Below are positions 7,986-15,603 of a DNA stretch of 64,000 nt, in pieces. The notes beneath the pieces were generated by a model. The model saw only the letters and a list, made by a program, of their open reading frames with translations, was not told where the DNA came from and searched no databases. Position numbers and translations under genes: made by a program. The number at the start of each line of letters is the position of its first letter. The stretch's first letter is position 1. Origin of the DNA: W-Chloroflexi-9 sp045863195 (GTDB taxonomy: Bacteria > Chloroflexota > Dehalococcoidia > UBA2979); contig BTUI01000003.1 in assembly GCA_045863195.1 (NCBI GenBank), positions 62,001 through 126,000 of the forward strand, given 5' to 3'.

Positions 7986-8744
7986 TTGGACGCCATCGCC
8001 CGCCCGCTCGTCATCTCCCACCGCACCAACATGGGGACGATGCCGGAGAACACGCTCGCCGGCATCGACGCGGCGATCGAGGACGGCGTCGACGCGATCG
8101 AGATCGACGTGCACGCCACGCGTGACGGCGTCGCCGTGCTGCTGCACGATGCCGACCCCGCACGCGTCGCCGGCGACCCCCGGGACGCGACCACGCTGAC
8201 CCTCGATGAACTGCGCGAGGTGCGGCTGCTGGCGAAGCCGGACGGCGCGGAGCGCCAGCCGGTTCCCACGCTGGAGGAGGCGCTGGCGCGCGTGGCCGGG
8301 CGGGCGATCCTCGTGATCGAGATCAAGCAACGCGGCGTGGAGGGTGCGGTCGCGCAGGCGATCCGCGCCGCGAAGGCGGCCGAGTGGTGCTGGATCTGGT
8401 CGTTCGACCCGACCATCGGGCGGACGTGCCGGGCGCTGGTCCCGGAGGTGCCGTTCGGCCTGAACGTCGCCCCTGGCAGCCTGATCCGCCTCGGCGAGTC
8501 CGGAAACGCCATCGAGACGTGCGTGCGCGGCGGCTTCGCGGCGATCAGCCTGCACCACCCGCTCGTCAGCGCCGCCTCGGTGCGGGACGCGCACCGTCGA
8601 GGGCTGGCGGTCTACACGTGGACCGTCGACCGGGAGCCGGACATCGAGCGGGTGTGGCGGGCCGGCGTGGACGGGATTTGCGGCAACACGCCGCCCGTGA
8701 TTGACGCCGTGATCGGGCGGACGCCCGGTGAAACCTCCTGGTAG
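7986..8744 (+). CDS. Glycerophosphodiester phosphodiesterase
   Basis: A 252-residue TIM-barrel GDPD protein. Catalytic and metal residues appear as His12-Arg13, PENTL at 20-24, Glu39-x-Asp41-x-His43, and VLLHD near 51-55; EIK is found later. No signal peptide is seen, so it is probably cytoplasmic, hydrolysing glycerophosphodiesters to glycerol 3-phosphate. I start it at a TTG at 7986 because CGGAGG stands 5 bases upstream and the His-Arg motif follows at the usual distance; the open frame further upstream overlaps the reductase gene. It is probably the last gene of the dprE operon. Confidence 0.85.
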   Translation: MDAIARPLVISHRTNMGTMPENTLAGIDAAIEDGVDAIEIDVHATRDGVAVLLHDADPARVAGDPRDATTLTLDELREVRLLAKPDGAERQPVPTLEEALARVAGRAILVIEIKQRGVEGAVAQAIRAAKAAEWCWIWSFDPTIGRTCRALVPEVPFGLNVAPGSLIRLGESGNAIETCVRGGFAAISLHHPLVSAASVRDAHRRGLAVYTWTVDREPDIERVWRAGVDGICGNTPPVIDAVIGRTPGETSW

Positions 8745-8778
8745 CGGGTCACGCTTTCCCGTTCGGGAGAGCCGTTGC

Positions 8779-8784
8779 TACACT
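8779..8784 (+). promoter_or_regulatory. -10 box TACACT before the tRNA cluster
   Basis: TACACT ends 12 bases before the first base of tRNA-Trp, a normal distance for a stable-RNA promoter. A TTTCCC about 19 bases upstream could act as a poor -35. The four tRNA genes that follow have no other obvious promoter between them. Confidence 0.35.
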
Positions 8785-8796
8785 TGGGTTTCGCGT

Positions 8797-8872
8797 AGGA
8801 GTGTAGCTCAGTTGGTAGAGCAGCGGTCTCCAAAACCGCCGGCCGGGGGTTCGAGTCCCTCCACTCCTGCCA
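8797..8872 (+). tRNA. tRNA-Trp (CCA)
   Basis: A full cloverleaf of 76 bases. The acceptor arms AGGAGTG and CACTCCT pair completely, the anticodon loop is CTCCAAA with anticodon CCA, and the T-arm contains GGTTCGAGTCC. The 3' CCA is encoded. It is the first gene of a four-tRNA cluster. Confidence 0.95.
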
Positions 8873-8883
8873 CTCGATTGCGG

Positions 8884-8970
8884 GCCCAGGTGGCGGAATC
8901 GGCAGACGCGCTGTCTTGAGGGGGCAGTGTCCGTAAGGGCGTATGAGTTCAAGTCTCATCCTGGGCACCA
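8884..8970 (+). tRNA. tRNA-Leu (GAG)
   Basis: An 87-base class II tRNA. The acceptor arms are GCCCAGG and CCTGGGC, the anticodon loop TTGAGGG gives anticodon GAG, and there is a long variable arm (TGTCCGTAAGGGCGT), as expected for leucine. CCA is encoded. It lies 11 bases after tRNA-Trp. Confidence 0.93.
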
Positions 8971-8995
8971 TCAATCAGAGTCGTTCGAGGTCCGT

Positions 8996-9070
8996 GCGGA
9001 AGTAGCTCAGTGGCAGAGCGCCTCCTTGCCAAGGAGGAGGTCGCGAGTTCGACCCTCGTCTTCCGCTCCA
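8996..9070 (+). tRNA. tRNA-Gly (GCC)
   Basis: A 75-base cloverleaf with acceptor arms GCGGAAG and CTTCCGC and anticodon loop TTGCCAA (GCC) closed by CCTCC/GGAGG. CCA is encoded. Confidence 0.95.
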
Positions 9071-9082
9071 TGATCTGTCCGG

Positions 9083-9156
9083 GGCCACGTAGCCAAGCGG
9101 CAAGGCAGAGGTCTGCAAAACCTCGATCACGGGTTCGATTCCCGTCGTGGCCTCCA
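9083..9156 (+). tRNA. tRNA-Cys (GCA)
   Basis: A 74-base cloverleaf with acceptor arms GGCCACG and CGTGGCC, anticodon GCA in CTGCAAA, and T-arm GGGTTCGATTCCC. CCA is encoded. It is the last tRNA of the cluster, followed 9 bases later by a hairpin terminator. Confidence 0.94.
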
Positions 9157-9165
9157 GCACACACG

Positions 9166-9191
9166 AACGGCGACGCCTACGCGTCGCCGTT
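9166..9191. terminator. Hairpin terminator after the tRNA cluster
   Basis: AACGGCGACGC and GCGTCGCCGTT pair perfectly over 11 bases around the loop CTAC. The hairpin separates the rightward tRNA cluster from the leftward aldo/keto reductase gene and can serve both. The U-tract is weak (TTCTGCTT), as often in high-GC genomes. Confidence 0.75.
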
Positions 9192-9220
9192 CTGCTTCCC
9201 GCCCCGGCCGAGGCAGCCCG

Positions 9221-10048
9221 TCAGTCCGCGTAGAACCGCGCCGCTTCCGCCTCCATCGCGCGACGCGTCGCCTCGTCCATCGGCTCGCCGGCGAGCGCCG
9301 TCGCCACGTTCTCCCGCACGCGCGAGGGGTGGCGTGCGCCAGGGATGGCAACGGAGACGCCCGGGCGCGCGAGCACGTAGCGGAGCAGGTTCGGCGGCGT
9401 CAGTAGCCCGTCGTACCCCTCCGCGATGCGGCCGCGCATGATGCTCGTGCGGCCCGATCCGCCGACCGGGCGCATCACGATCACGCCCACGTCCAGCGAC
9501 GCGGCGAGGTCGATGAGCGGCGCGGTCTCCGGGAAGAAGGCGGAGTACTCCAGCATCACCGTGTCGAACGCGCCGCTCTCGATGATCTCGCGCGCCAGCA
9601 CGGTGTGGTGGGTGGAGACGCCGATGTGCTGGATCAGGCCGCGGTACTGCGCGATCTGCAGGCCCTCCAGCGCGCCGTCCGGCGCCATCACCTCCGCCCA
9701 CGCCTCCGGCGTGGAGATGTCGTGCAACTGGTAGAGGCCGATGCGTTCCACGCCGAGGATGCTGAGCGACCGGTCCACGTCGCGCTGCGCACCGTCCGCG
9801 GTGTGACGGAAGGTCTTGCTGGCGAGCACAGCGTCCGTGCCGCCGCGCTCGCGGATCACCTGGCCCAGGAGGAACTCGGAGCCCTCGTACTCGCGGGCGG
9901 TGTCGATGAAGGTGATGCCGGCGTCCAGCGCCGCCTCCACCGTGGCAACGGCCTCCGGCGAGTGGGGCGTGTCCATCGCGCCCAGCCCCACCTCCGTCAC
10001 CATTAGCCCGGTCCGCCCGAGGCGTCTCGTCCGCAGTGCCGCCACCAT
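9221..10048 (-). CDS. Aldo/keto reductase family oxidoreductase
   Basis: A 275-residue TIM-barrel aldo/keto reductase. The catalytic tetrad can be placed: Asp49 (FIDTA), Tyr54 (EYEGSE), Lys78 (LASKTF) and His109 (YQLHD). The C-terminal VSVAIPGARHPSRVREN is the NADP-binding segment. The substrate is not evident. It stands alone, divergent from the zinc metallopeptidase gene with about 50 bases between the starts. Confidence 0.85.
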   Translation of the reverse strand: MVAALRTRRLGRTGLMVTEVGLGAMDTPHSPEAVATVEAALDAGITFIDTAREYEGSEFLLGQVIRERGGTDAVLASKTFRHTADGAQRDVDRSLSILGVERIGLYQLHDISTPEAWAEVMAPDGALEGLQIAQYRGLIQHIGVSTHHTVLAREIIESGAFDTVMLEYSAFFPETAPLIDLAASLDVGVIVMRPVGGSGRTSIMRGRIAEGYDGLLTPPNLLRYVLARPGVSVAIPGARHPSRVRENVATALAGEPMDEATRRAMEAEAARFYAD

Positions 10049-10086
10049 CGCCTCCCGCCCGTGCCCGCTCAGGCTATCGGGAATGC

Positions 10087-10092
10087 TACGGT
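10087..10092 (+). promoter_or_regulatory. -10 box TACGGT placed for leaderless transcription of the metallopeptidase
   Basis: TACGGT ends exactly 6 bases before the ATG at 10099, so initiation 7 bases after the box would fall on the A of the start codon. There is no Shine-Dalgarno sequence between them. It is one of several such arrangements in the window. Confidence 0.4.
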
Positions 10093-10098
10093 GCGCGC

Positions 10099-10956
10099 AT
10101 GTCCTTCAAACGTGGCGCCCGCCTCGATCCATCCCAGGTGCGTGACATCCGAGGCAAGCGCGGCGCCGGCCTGGCCGTGGGCGGCGGCCTCGGCAGCATC
10201 GTGCTCGTCGTCCTCGTGCTGCTGATGGGCGGCGACCCGCAGCAACTCCCGCTCGATGCCCTCGGCGGCGCTGGCGGGAGCCAGAGCAGCGTCCCCGCCG
10301 CGAACCTCGCCGAGGAGTGCCAGACCGGCGCGGACGCGAACGAGCGCGAGGACTGCCGCATCGTCGGCTACGTGAACAGCGTGCAGGCCTACTGGAGCGA
10401 AGCGTTCGAGGGCTACCGCCCGGCGGTCACCACGCTCTTCACCGGCTCCGTCTCCACCGCCTGCGGCAACGCCACCAGCGCCGTGGGCCCGTTCTACTGT
10501 CCCGCCGACGAAACGATCTACATCGACCTCGGGTTCTTCGAGGTGCTGACCACGCGCTTCGGCGCGGAGGGCGGGCCGTTCGCGCAGGCGTACGTGGTGG
10601 CGCACGAGTACGGGCACCACGTCCAGCACCTGGAGGGCGCGCTACGCGGCAGCCGCGACTCCGGCGCGGAGAGCGAGGCGGTGCGCGTGGAGTTGCAGGC
10701 GGACTGCTACGCCGGCGTGTGGGCGGCCAACGCGGTGGCCACCGGCTTCCTCGAACCGCTCACCCGCGAGCAGATCGCGCAGGCGCTGGACGCCGCCGCG
10801 GCGGTGGGCGACGACCGCATCCAGGAACGCATCGAGGGGCGCGTGACGCCCGAGTCCTGGACGCACGGCTCGTCGGAGCAGCGGCAGCGCTGGTTCACCA
10901 CCGGCCTGGAGCGCGCCACCCCGGCCGCGTGCGACACGTTCAACGGCGACCTCTAG
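10099..10956 (+). CDS. Membrane-anchored neutral zinc metallopeptidase, YpfJ/KPN_02809 family
   Basis: The 285-residue protein has a short basic N-terminus, one membrane segment at about residues 22-44 and an extracytoplasmic domain. The metal site is HEYGHH at 169-174, and the downstream glutamate ligand is probably in ELQADCYAG near 200. Four or more cysteines outside the membrane could form disulfides. Family members are putative neutral zinc metallopeptidases of unknown substrate. The start at the ATG of MSFKRG is preferred because the family opens with that type of sequence and a -10 box stands at the leaderless distance. Confidence 0.85.
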   Translation: MSFKRGARLDPSQVRDIRGKRGAGLAVGGGLGSIVLVVLVLLMGGDPQQLPLDALGGAGGSQSSVPAANLAEECQTGADANEREDCRIVGYVNSVQAYWSEAFEGYRPAVTTLFTGSVSTACGNATSAVGPFYCPADETIYIDLGFFEVLTTRFGAEGGPFAQAYVVAHEYGHHVQHLEGALRGSRDSGAESEAVRVELQADCYAGVWAANAVATGFLEPLTREQIAQALDAAAAVGDDRIQERIEGRVTPESWTHGSSEQRQRWFTTGLERATPAACDTFNGDL

Positions 10957-10982
10957 CCGGCGCGACGGACGGAGCGCCCCAC

Positions 10983-11531
10983 ATGACGACCTCGTGGCCC
11001 TCAATCTGGCGCGCGGCGCTGCTCGGCATCCTCCTCCTCGCGCCCGCGTGCAGCAGTAGCGACGGCGACGACGCCACGCCCGAGGCGTTCGCGGACCCGT
11101 TCGCCTACTGCGCCGCCGTCCGGGACATCGACGCGCCGGACACGCGCTACACCGGCGACCCGCTCCCGCCCGTGATCATCGAGGGCATCCGCACCGCCAC
11201 CGGGGCGTCCGCCGACGCGCCGCTCGAGTTCTTCGAGCGCGGTACGTCCTGGCGCTGCATGGACGGCGCGGTCTACGCCTGCACCGTGGGTGCGAACCTG
11301 CCGTGCGAGGCGAAGGCGGACACGAGCGACACGCCCTCAGCGGCGATGGCGGCGTTCTGCGCCGAGAACGCCGGTGCCGAGGTCATCCCGGCCGCCGTCA
11401 CCGGCCGCGAGACCGTCTACGCCTGGCGCTGCGAGGGCGAGACGCCCTCGATCGAGCGCCAGGTCATGCAGGTGGACGCGCGCGGTTTCCTCGCGGACAT
11501 CTGGTACCGCCTCGACGCGCCGGGGAGATGA
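10983..11531 (+). CDS. Hypothetical lipoprotein
   Basis: A 182-residue protein with a lipoprotein signal peptide: hydrophobic stretch from about residue 11, then LAPAC with Cys23 as the lipidated residue, followed by a Ser/Asp-rich spacer. The mature part holds several cysteines in two similar CxxxxxxWRC-like arrangements (RGTSWRCMDG and YAWRCEGE), suggesting two related small disulfide-bonded repeats. I recognise no family. It lies 26 bases after the metallopeptidase gene and may be co-transcribed with it. Confidence 0.6.
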   Translation: MTTSWPSIWRAALLGILLLAPACSSSDGDDATPEAFADPFAYCAAVRDIDAPDTRYTGDPLPPVIIEGIRTATGASADAPLEFFERGTSWRCMDGAVYACTVGANLPCEAKADTSDTPSAAMAAFCAENAGAEVIPAAVTGRETVYAWRCEGETPSIERQVMQVDARGFLADIWYRLDAPGR

Positions 11532-11552
11532 GCGAACGCGTTCCCTTGCTGT

Positions 11553-11636
11553 TGGTACCGGGGGTGGGGGTCGAACCCACACGCCTTGCGGCCGCGGGGT
11601 TTAAGCCCGCTGCGTCTGCCATTTCGCCACCCCGGC
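11553..11636 (-). tRNA. tRNA-Leu (TAA)
   Basis: Read leftward, this is an 84-base class II tRNA. Acceptor arms GCCGGGG and CCCCGGT pair with one terminal wobble, anticodon loop CTTAAAC gives TAA, and the variable arm is long. CCA is encoded. It is a second leucine isoacceptor besides the GAG tRNA in the cluster. Confidence 0.93.
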
Positions 11637-11692
11637 ACGAACGCGCTCCTGCCCGATTCTACCGGTAGGATCGAGGGTGGGAGGTACGCACG

Positions 11693-12319
11693 ATGACCGG
11701 ACGCGCACACTGGGATGCGACCTACACACGGTCGCCGCTGGACCGCCTCGGCTGGTACGAGGCGTCACCGGCGGTGTCGCTGGAGATGGTGGAACGCACG
11801 GGCGTGTCCCCTGACGACCTGGTGATCGATGTCGAGAGCGGCGCCTCCACGTTCATCGCGGCGCTCACCGACCTCGGGTTCCGGCGTCTCGCCGCGGTCG
11901 ACATCAGCGCCGTCGCGCTCGACCACCTCCGCGCGATGCTCGGCGACCGCGCGGAAGCCGTCACGTTCGTCGAGGGCGACGTGAGCCGCCCGGAGACGTT
12001 CGCCGGCCTGACGGGCGCAGCGCTCTGGCATGACCGCGCCGCCCTGCACTTCCTCACCGACCCCGCGGACCGCACCGGCTACGCCCAGGCGGTCCGCGCG
12101 ACGGTGCGTCCCGGCGGCTGGGTGATGCTCGCCGCGTTCGCCATTGGCGGCGCGACCGAGTGCAGCAACCTGCCGGTGGTGAACTACGACGCCTCGATGT
12201 TCTCGGCGCTCCTCGGCGAGGGGTTCGACCTGGTGGAGGCGCGCGACCACCTGTACATCAACCCCGGCGGCGGCGAGCGGCCGTACGTCTATGCGCTGTT
12301 CCGGCGCTCCGGCGGCTGA
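11693..12319 (+). CDS. Class I SAM-dependent methyltransferase
   Basis: A 208-residue single-domain methyltransferase. The SAM loop is VIDVESGAS at 44-52, where Glu-Ser replaces the first two glycines of the usual D-x-G-x-G-x-S. Asp in AAVDIS follows at the ribose-binding position and LWHDRAALHFL forms motif IV. It resembles small TehB-like or thiopurine-type methyltransferases, and the acceptor is unknown. A GGGAGG ribosome site precedes the ATG. Confidence 0.75.
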   Translation: MTGRAHWDATYTRSPLDRLGWYEASPAVSLEMVERTGVSPDDLVIDVESGASTFIAALTDLGFRRLAAVDISAVALDHLRAMLGDRAEAVTFVEGDVSRPETFAGLTGAALWHDRAALHFLTDPADRTGYAQAVRATVRPGGWVMLAAFAIGGATECSNLPVVNYDASMFSALLGEGFDLVEARDHLYINPGGGERPYVYALFRRSGG

Positions 12320-12332
12320 GGCGCCGCGCCCG

Positions 12333-12338
12333 TAGACT
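12333..12338 (+). promoter_or_regulatory. -10 box TAGACT at the leaderless distance from the ASCH-like gene
   Basis: TAGACT is followed by 6 bases and then the ATG at 12345, which would place transcription start on the start codon. No Shine-Dalgarno is present. The identical arrangement TAGACT-N6-ATG is seen at the rarA gene. Confidence 0.42.
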
Positions 12339-12344
12339 GACCTC

Positions 12345-12953
12345 ATGCTGTTCTCCGTGCGCTTCCACGAGCCGATCCGTCGCGGCGAGATCACCGTCAC
12401 CCTGCGTCGCTGGAAGCGGCCGCAGGCCGCGGCCGGCGGGCGCACGCGCCTGCACACGGGCGGGGTGATCGAGGCCACCGCCGTGGAGGTGGTGACGCCC
12501 GAGGACGTGACGCCCGCGGACGCCTGGCGCGCCGGCTTCGACTCCCCGGCGGAGGCGCTCGCCGGCCTCGACCGGTTCGAGGGCGACCTGTACCGCGTGA
12601 CCTTCCGCTACCTGGGCGACCTGTCGGACGAACGCGCGCTGCTCGCCGCCGACGACGACCTGGACGTGGCGACCTCCGAGGAGATCCTGGCGCGGCTGGC
12701 GAAGATGGACGGCGGCGGGCGCGGCGCGTGGACGCTGGACGTGCTGCGCCTGATCGGCGCGAACGAAGGCGTGCGCGCACCCGACCTCGCCGCGCGCGTG
12801 GGGCGCGAGGTGGTGCGCTTCAAGGCGGACGTCCGCCGCCTGAAGGCGCTCGGCCTGACCGAGAGTCTGGAGGTCGGCTACCGCCTCAGCCCTCGCGGGC
12901 GGGCGCTGCTGCGCGCCATCGACGCGCGCGCGACGACCTCGGCCGAGGCGTAG
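12345..12953 (+). CDS. ASCH/PUA-like domain protein with C-terminal winged helix-turn-helix
   Basis: The 202-residue protein starts with SVRFHEPIRRGEITVTLRRW, a pattern typical of ASCH (PUA-like) RNA-binding folds: beta strands, conserved Thr-x-Arg, then a GGVIEATAVEVV strand. Residues from about 120 onward form a winged-helix-like segment ending in YRLSPRGRALLR. ASCH proteins are thought to bind RNA or modified bases. The gene is 4 bases before trmH and may be coupled to it, which fits an RNA-related role. Confidence 0.6.
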   Translation: MLFSVRFHEPIRRGEITVTLRRWKRPQAAAGGRTRLHTGGVIEATAVEVVTPEDVTPADAWRAGFDSPAEALAGLDRFEGDLYRVTFRYLGDLSDERALLAADDDLDVATSEEILARLAKMDGGGRGAWTLDVLRLIGANEGVRAPDLAARVGREVVRFKADVRRLKALGLTESLEVGYRLSPRGRALLRAIDARATTSAEA

Positions 12954-12957
12954 CGAG

Positions 12958-13563
12958 ATGGCGACGCCGGAGCGGGAGGCGCGGCTGCGCCAGGTGCTGG
13001 AGCGCCGCCAGTTCGACCTGCAGGTCGGCATCGACCACGTCCACGACCCGCACAACGCCGCCGCGATCCTGCGCTCCGCGGACGGCTTCGGGCTGCACAC
13101 CGTGAACCTGCTCTACCAGCGGGAGACGTTCCCGGAGATCTCCAACCCGGTCTCGGCGTTCACGAAGAAGTGGCTGGAGATCCGCCGCTTCGAGGACGCC
13201 CCGTCGCTCGTCGAAACGCTGCACGCGGGCGGGATGCGCGTGTACGCGACGAACCTGGCCGGCGACGCGCTCGACTTCCGCGAGGTGGACTGGACGCAGC
13301 CCTCCGCGGTGGTGTTCGGGAACGAGCACCGCGGGTGCACGCCCGAGGTGATCGAGGCGGCGGACGCGAACGTGGTCATCCCCATGCAGGGCTTCGCGCA
13401 GTCGTTCAACGTCTCCGTCTCCGCCGCCGTGATCCTCGCGGAGGCCTACCGGCAGCGCGCGGCGGCGGGGATGTTCGAGCCGCGCTGGGACGACCACCGC
13501 GAGGCGATCCTGCAGGACTGGCTTCGTCGCGACCTGTACCGCGGCCACCCGCAGCAGGCATAG
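12958..13563 (+). CDS. trmH: tRNA (guanosine(18)-2'-O)-methyltransferase TrmH (SPOUT family)
   Basis: A 201-residue SPOUT enzyme with the three SpoU motifs. Motif 1 runs from DPHNAAAILRSADGFG with Asn33 and Arg39, motif 2 is VFGNEHRG with Glu123, and motif 3 is IPMQGFAQSFNVSVS with Asn151. These match TrmH, which methylates the ribose of G18 in tRNA using SAM and a deep trefoil knot. Its length is typical. A few rRNA SpoU methylases are similar, but HDPHNAAAILR is characteristic of TrmH. Confidence 0.87.
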   Translation: MATPEREARLRQVLERRQFDLQVGIDHVHDPHNAAAILRSADGFGLHTVNLLYQRETFPEISNPVSAFTKKWLEIRRFEDAPSLVETLHAGGMRVYATNLAGDALDFREVDWTQPSAVVFGNEHRGCTPEVIEAADANVVIPMQGFAQSFNVSVSAAVILAEAYRQRAAAGMFEPRWDDHREAILQDWLRRDLYRGHPQQA

Positions 13564-13582
13564 CCCTCGGACGCCCGCGCCG

Positions 13583-15046
13583 CTAGTAGGTCGGGCGGCC
13601 GAGCAGCTGGTCCACGGGGGCGAAGTCGTCACGGAGGACGCGCGCATCGCCGGCGAAGGCGCGGGCCGCCTCGCCACCCCACACCACGTCCAGGTCGCCG
13701 CGCGCGTCCGCCAGCGCCTGCAGCCGCTCGACATCGATCGGTGCGTCCGACCCGACGAGGACGAAGTTCCCGCCGAGGTCGCCCTGCAGGTAGCGCGCGG
13801 GCGCCATCACGGCGACGTGCGCGAACACGTCGAGGAACGTCGCAGCCTCGGCGCGGACGAAGCCCTGCGGCGGGTAGTCGATCACGTTCGCCACGTAGAT
13901 GCCGCCGGGGGCGAGCACGCGCTGCACCTCGCCGAGGAACTCGCGCGTGGTGAGGTGCCACGGCACGCTCAGCCCGCCGAAGGCGTCCCCCACCAGCACG
14001 TCGAACGCGCCCGCCGGCTCCTCCGGCAGCGCCAGCCGCCCGTCACCCACACGCACGCGCAGCACCTCGGACTCCTCGACGCCGAACTCGCGCCGCACGA
14101 GGTCCACGAGCGCGCCGTCGATCTCGAACACCGTGGCCGTGGAGCCGGGGCGCGTGGCGAGCAGGTAGGTCGGCAGCGTGAACGCGCCCCCGCCGAGGAA
14201 CCCGGCGGAGATCGCGCCCTCCGGCGCCAGCGCGATCACGTCCGCGATGCCGCGCGTGTAGCGGAAGTAGAGGTAGGTCGGGTCGTCCGCGTCCACGTAC
14301 GAGTGGCGCAGCGTGTCCAGCCAGAGGATGCGTCCGCCCTCGTTCGTCGGGTCGGGCTCGATGCTGGCGCAGAAGTAGGTGGTCTGCCACTGGCACGGCC
14401 CGGGCGCGGCGGCGAGGTTGGCGCCGGCGAAGAGCGCGAGCGCGACCACGCCGAGGCGACGCCCGCGCGTCATGTTCGCGCCGCCGAGGGCCACGCCCCA
14501 CAGCACCAGCAGCACGCCGACGCCGATCACGATCGGCCTCGTGGGGAACGCGGCGACGAAGATGAAGCCGGTGACGAACGTGCCCCAGAGCGCGCCCCAG
14601 GTGCTGACCGCGGAGAGCGAGCCGACGACCTTGCCGGTCTCGTCCAACGACTGCAGCCGCAACTTCACGACCAGCGGCGGGATCGCGGAGAGGAAGAACG
14701 AGGGCAGGAAGAACGCCGCCGTGGTGAGCGCCACGATCTCCAGCGGCCCCGCCGCGCGCATCGAGGGGCCCAGGCCGTCCACCACCGTGGGGATCGCGAG
14801 CGCGAGCACGCCCGAGACGACGAGGGCCGGCGAGAGCAGCCGGTGGGGGTCGCTCGTGCGATCCGCGGTGCGCCCACCGAACCACGACCCGGAGGCGATG
14901 CCGGCGAGGACGACGCCGATGATGCCGGTGAACGTCTCCAGCGAGACGCCGACGTACGGCGCCATCAGTCGCCCCGCGAGGATCTCGAGGACGAGCACGG
15001 CCGCGGAGGAGCCGAAGACGAGCAGGCGCGCCATGAACAGGGACAT
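13583..15046 (-). CDS. Membrane-fused spermidine synthase-like protein
   Basis: A 487-residue protein. The first 240 or so residues contain about seven or eight membrane helices, beginning LVFGSSAAVLVLEILAGRL. The rest is a spermidine-synthase-like Rossmann domain with TVFEIDGALVDLVRREFG and VLVGDAFGGLSVPWHLTT. Such MFS-like/spermidine synthase fusions are widespread and poorly characterised; they may be polyamine-type aminopropyl transferases or other transferases acting at the membrane. I start it at the ATG of MSLFMAR; another ATG lies four codons further in. It converges on trmH with 19 bases between. Confidence 0.75.
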   Translation of the reverse strand: MSLFMARLLVFGSSAAVLVLEILAGRLMAPYVGVSLETFTGIIGVVLAGIASGSWFGGRTADRTSDPHRLLSPALVVSGVLALAIPTVVDGLGPSMRAAGPLEIVALTTAAFFLPSFFLSAIPPLVVKLRLQSLDETGKVVGSLSAVSTWGALWGTFVTGFIFVAAFPTRPIVIGVGVLLVLWGVALGGANMTRGRRLGVVALALFAGANLAAAPGPCQWQTTYFCASIEPDPTNEGGRILWLDTLRHSYVDADDPTYLYFRYTRGIADVIALAPEGAISAGFLGGGAFTLPTYLLATRPGSTATVFEIDGALVDLVRREFGVEESEVLRVRVGDGRLALPEEPAGAFDVLVGDAFGGLSVPWHLTTREFLGEVQRVLAPGGIYVANVIDYPPQGFVRAEAATFLDVFAHVAVMAPARYLQGDLGGNFVLVGSDAPIDVERLQALADARGDLDVVWGGEAARAFAGDARVLRDDFAPVDQLLGRPTY

Positions 15047-15125
15047 CGCCCGCCAGTGTCCCACGCCACCGCCTCCGGCGGCGCGGCCGCGCCGAGGGGT
15101 GCCCTCGATCCCTATGGCGATCCGA

Positions 15126-15131
15126 TATAGT
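15126..15131 (+). promoter_or_regulatory. -10 box TATAGT before a small gene
   Basis: TATAGT is a close match to the -10 consensus and is followed by a strong GGAGG ribosome site near 15141 and an ATG at 15154. A -35 match is absent 17 bases upstream. It suggests that the small downstream reading frame is really expressed. Confidence 0.35.
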
Positions 15132-15153
15132 CGAGGGGCAGGAGGGCACCCCC

Positions 15154-15342
15154 ATGAGCCAGGCGCTGCCACGCCCCAACCTCGGCCCCACCGCGGCGCC
15201 TCGGACGGCGCAGCCCTCGCTGGGCTTCCTGCGCCGGCGCTGGCGCGCCGCCACGCGGCTGTTCAACCGCCTCAACGGCATCACCCCGGCAGAGGTCTAC
15301 CGGGAAGACATCGACGAACTGCTGCGCCCCACCTTCACCTGA
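15154..15342 (+). CDS. Small unknown protein, open frame continues after an in-frame TGA
   Basis: A 62-residue product with a Pro/Ala-rich start and a basic amphipathic middle (LRRRWRAATRLFNRL) followed by acidic EDIDELL. It has a strong ribosome site (AGGAGG, 8 bases before ATG) and a -10 box. It ends at TGA 15340-15342, but the same frame stays open for 25 more codons to a TAG at 15420 (YLAVSRIYELSTIGRGVKW and so on). A 7-bp hairpin begins 10 bases after the TGA. Explanations are a normal stop, a nonsense-mutated gene, or recoding of TGA. No family is recognised. Confidence 0.45.
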   Translation: MSQALPRPNLGPTAAPRTAQPSLGFLRRRWRAATRLFNRLNGITPAEVYREDIDELLRPTFT

Positions 15343-15352
15343 GACGACGAAT

Positions 15353-15371
15353 ATCTGGCCGTGAGCCGGAT
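15353..15371 (+). other. Hairpin after the in-frame TGA, resembling a bacterial SECIS in geometry
   Basis: ATCTGGC and GCCGGAT pair over 7 positions (one G-T) around the loop CGTGA. The loop starts 17 bases after the TGA at 15340-15342, and a G is the second loop base. These fit what is generally described for bacterial selenocysteine insertion elements, but such a short hairpin can easily occur by chance in GC-rich DNA. Confidence 0.2.
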
Positions 15372-15444
15372 CTACGAACTCTCCACCATCGGCCGCGGCG
15401 TCAAATGGGATCGCCTGTAGGGGGGCATAGGGACAGGGGACACA

Positions 15445-15603
15445 ATGTGGCCTGAGGACGAACAGAAGCAGTCACAACCGCCCGAAAAAGTCGAGCCGCC
15501 TCAGAAGTCAAGCGAACTCCCGAAGATCCAGCCGAAGATCGAGAAGAACTCGTACGAACCCGACTCGAAGATGGACGCGCGGCCCCGTAAACGGCCCGAC
15601 TAA
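15445..15603 (+). CDS. Very small Pro/Lys/Glu-rich protein, unknown
   Basis: A 52-residue reading frame starting MWPEDEQKQ with many Pro-Pro, Glu and Lys residues and no hydrophobic segment, so probably a disordered cytoplasmic peptide. A purine-rich GGGACAGGGGA stands just before the ATG. Its stop overlaps the stop of the convergent membrane protein gene by two bases. Base composition is clearly less GC-rich than the neighbouring genes. It may be the partner of the membrane protein, but nothing proves that it is translated. Confidence 0.35.
   Translation: MWPEDEQKQSQPPEKVEPPQKSSELPKIQPKIEKNSYEPDSKMDARPRKRPD

Noticed and set aside
8612..9164. Open frames on both strands across the tRNA cluster, including residues that look like conserved protein tails
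   Set aside because: They coincide with four well-formed tRNA genes. Such frames are often mis-annotated as small proteins because translated tRNA sequences recur in many genomes.
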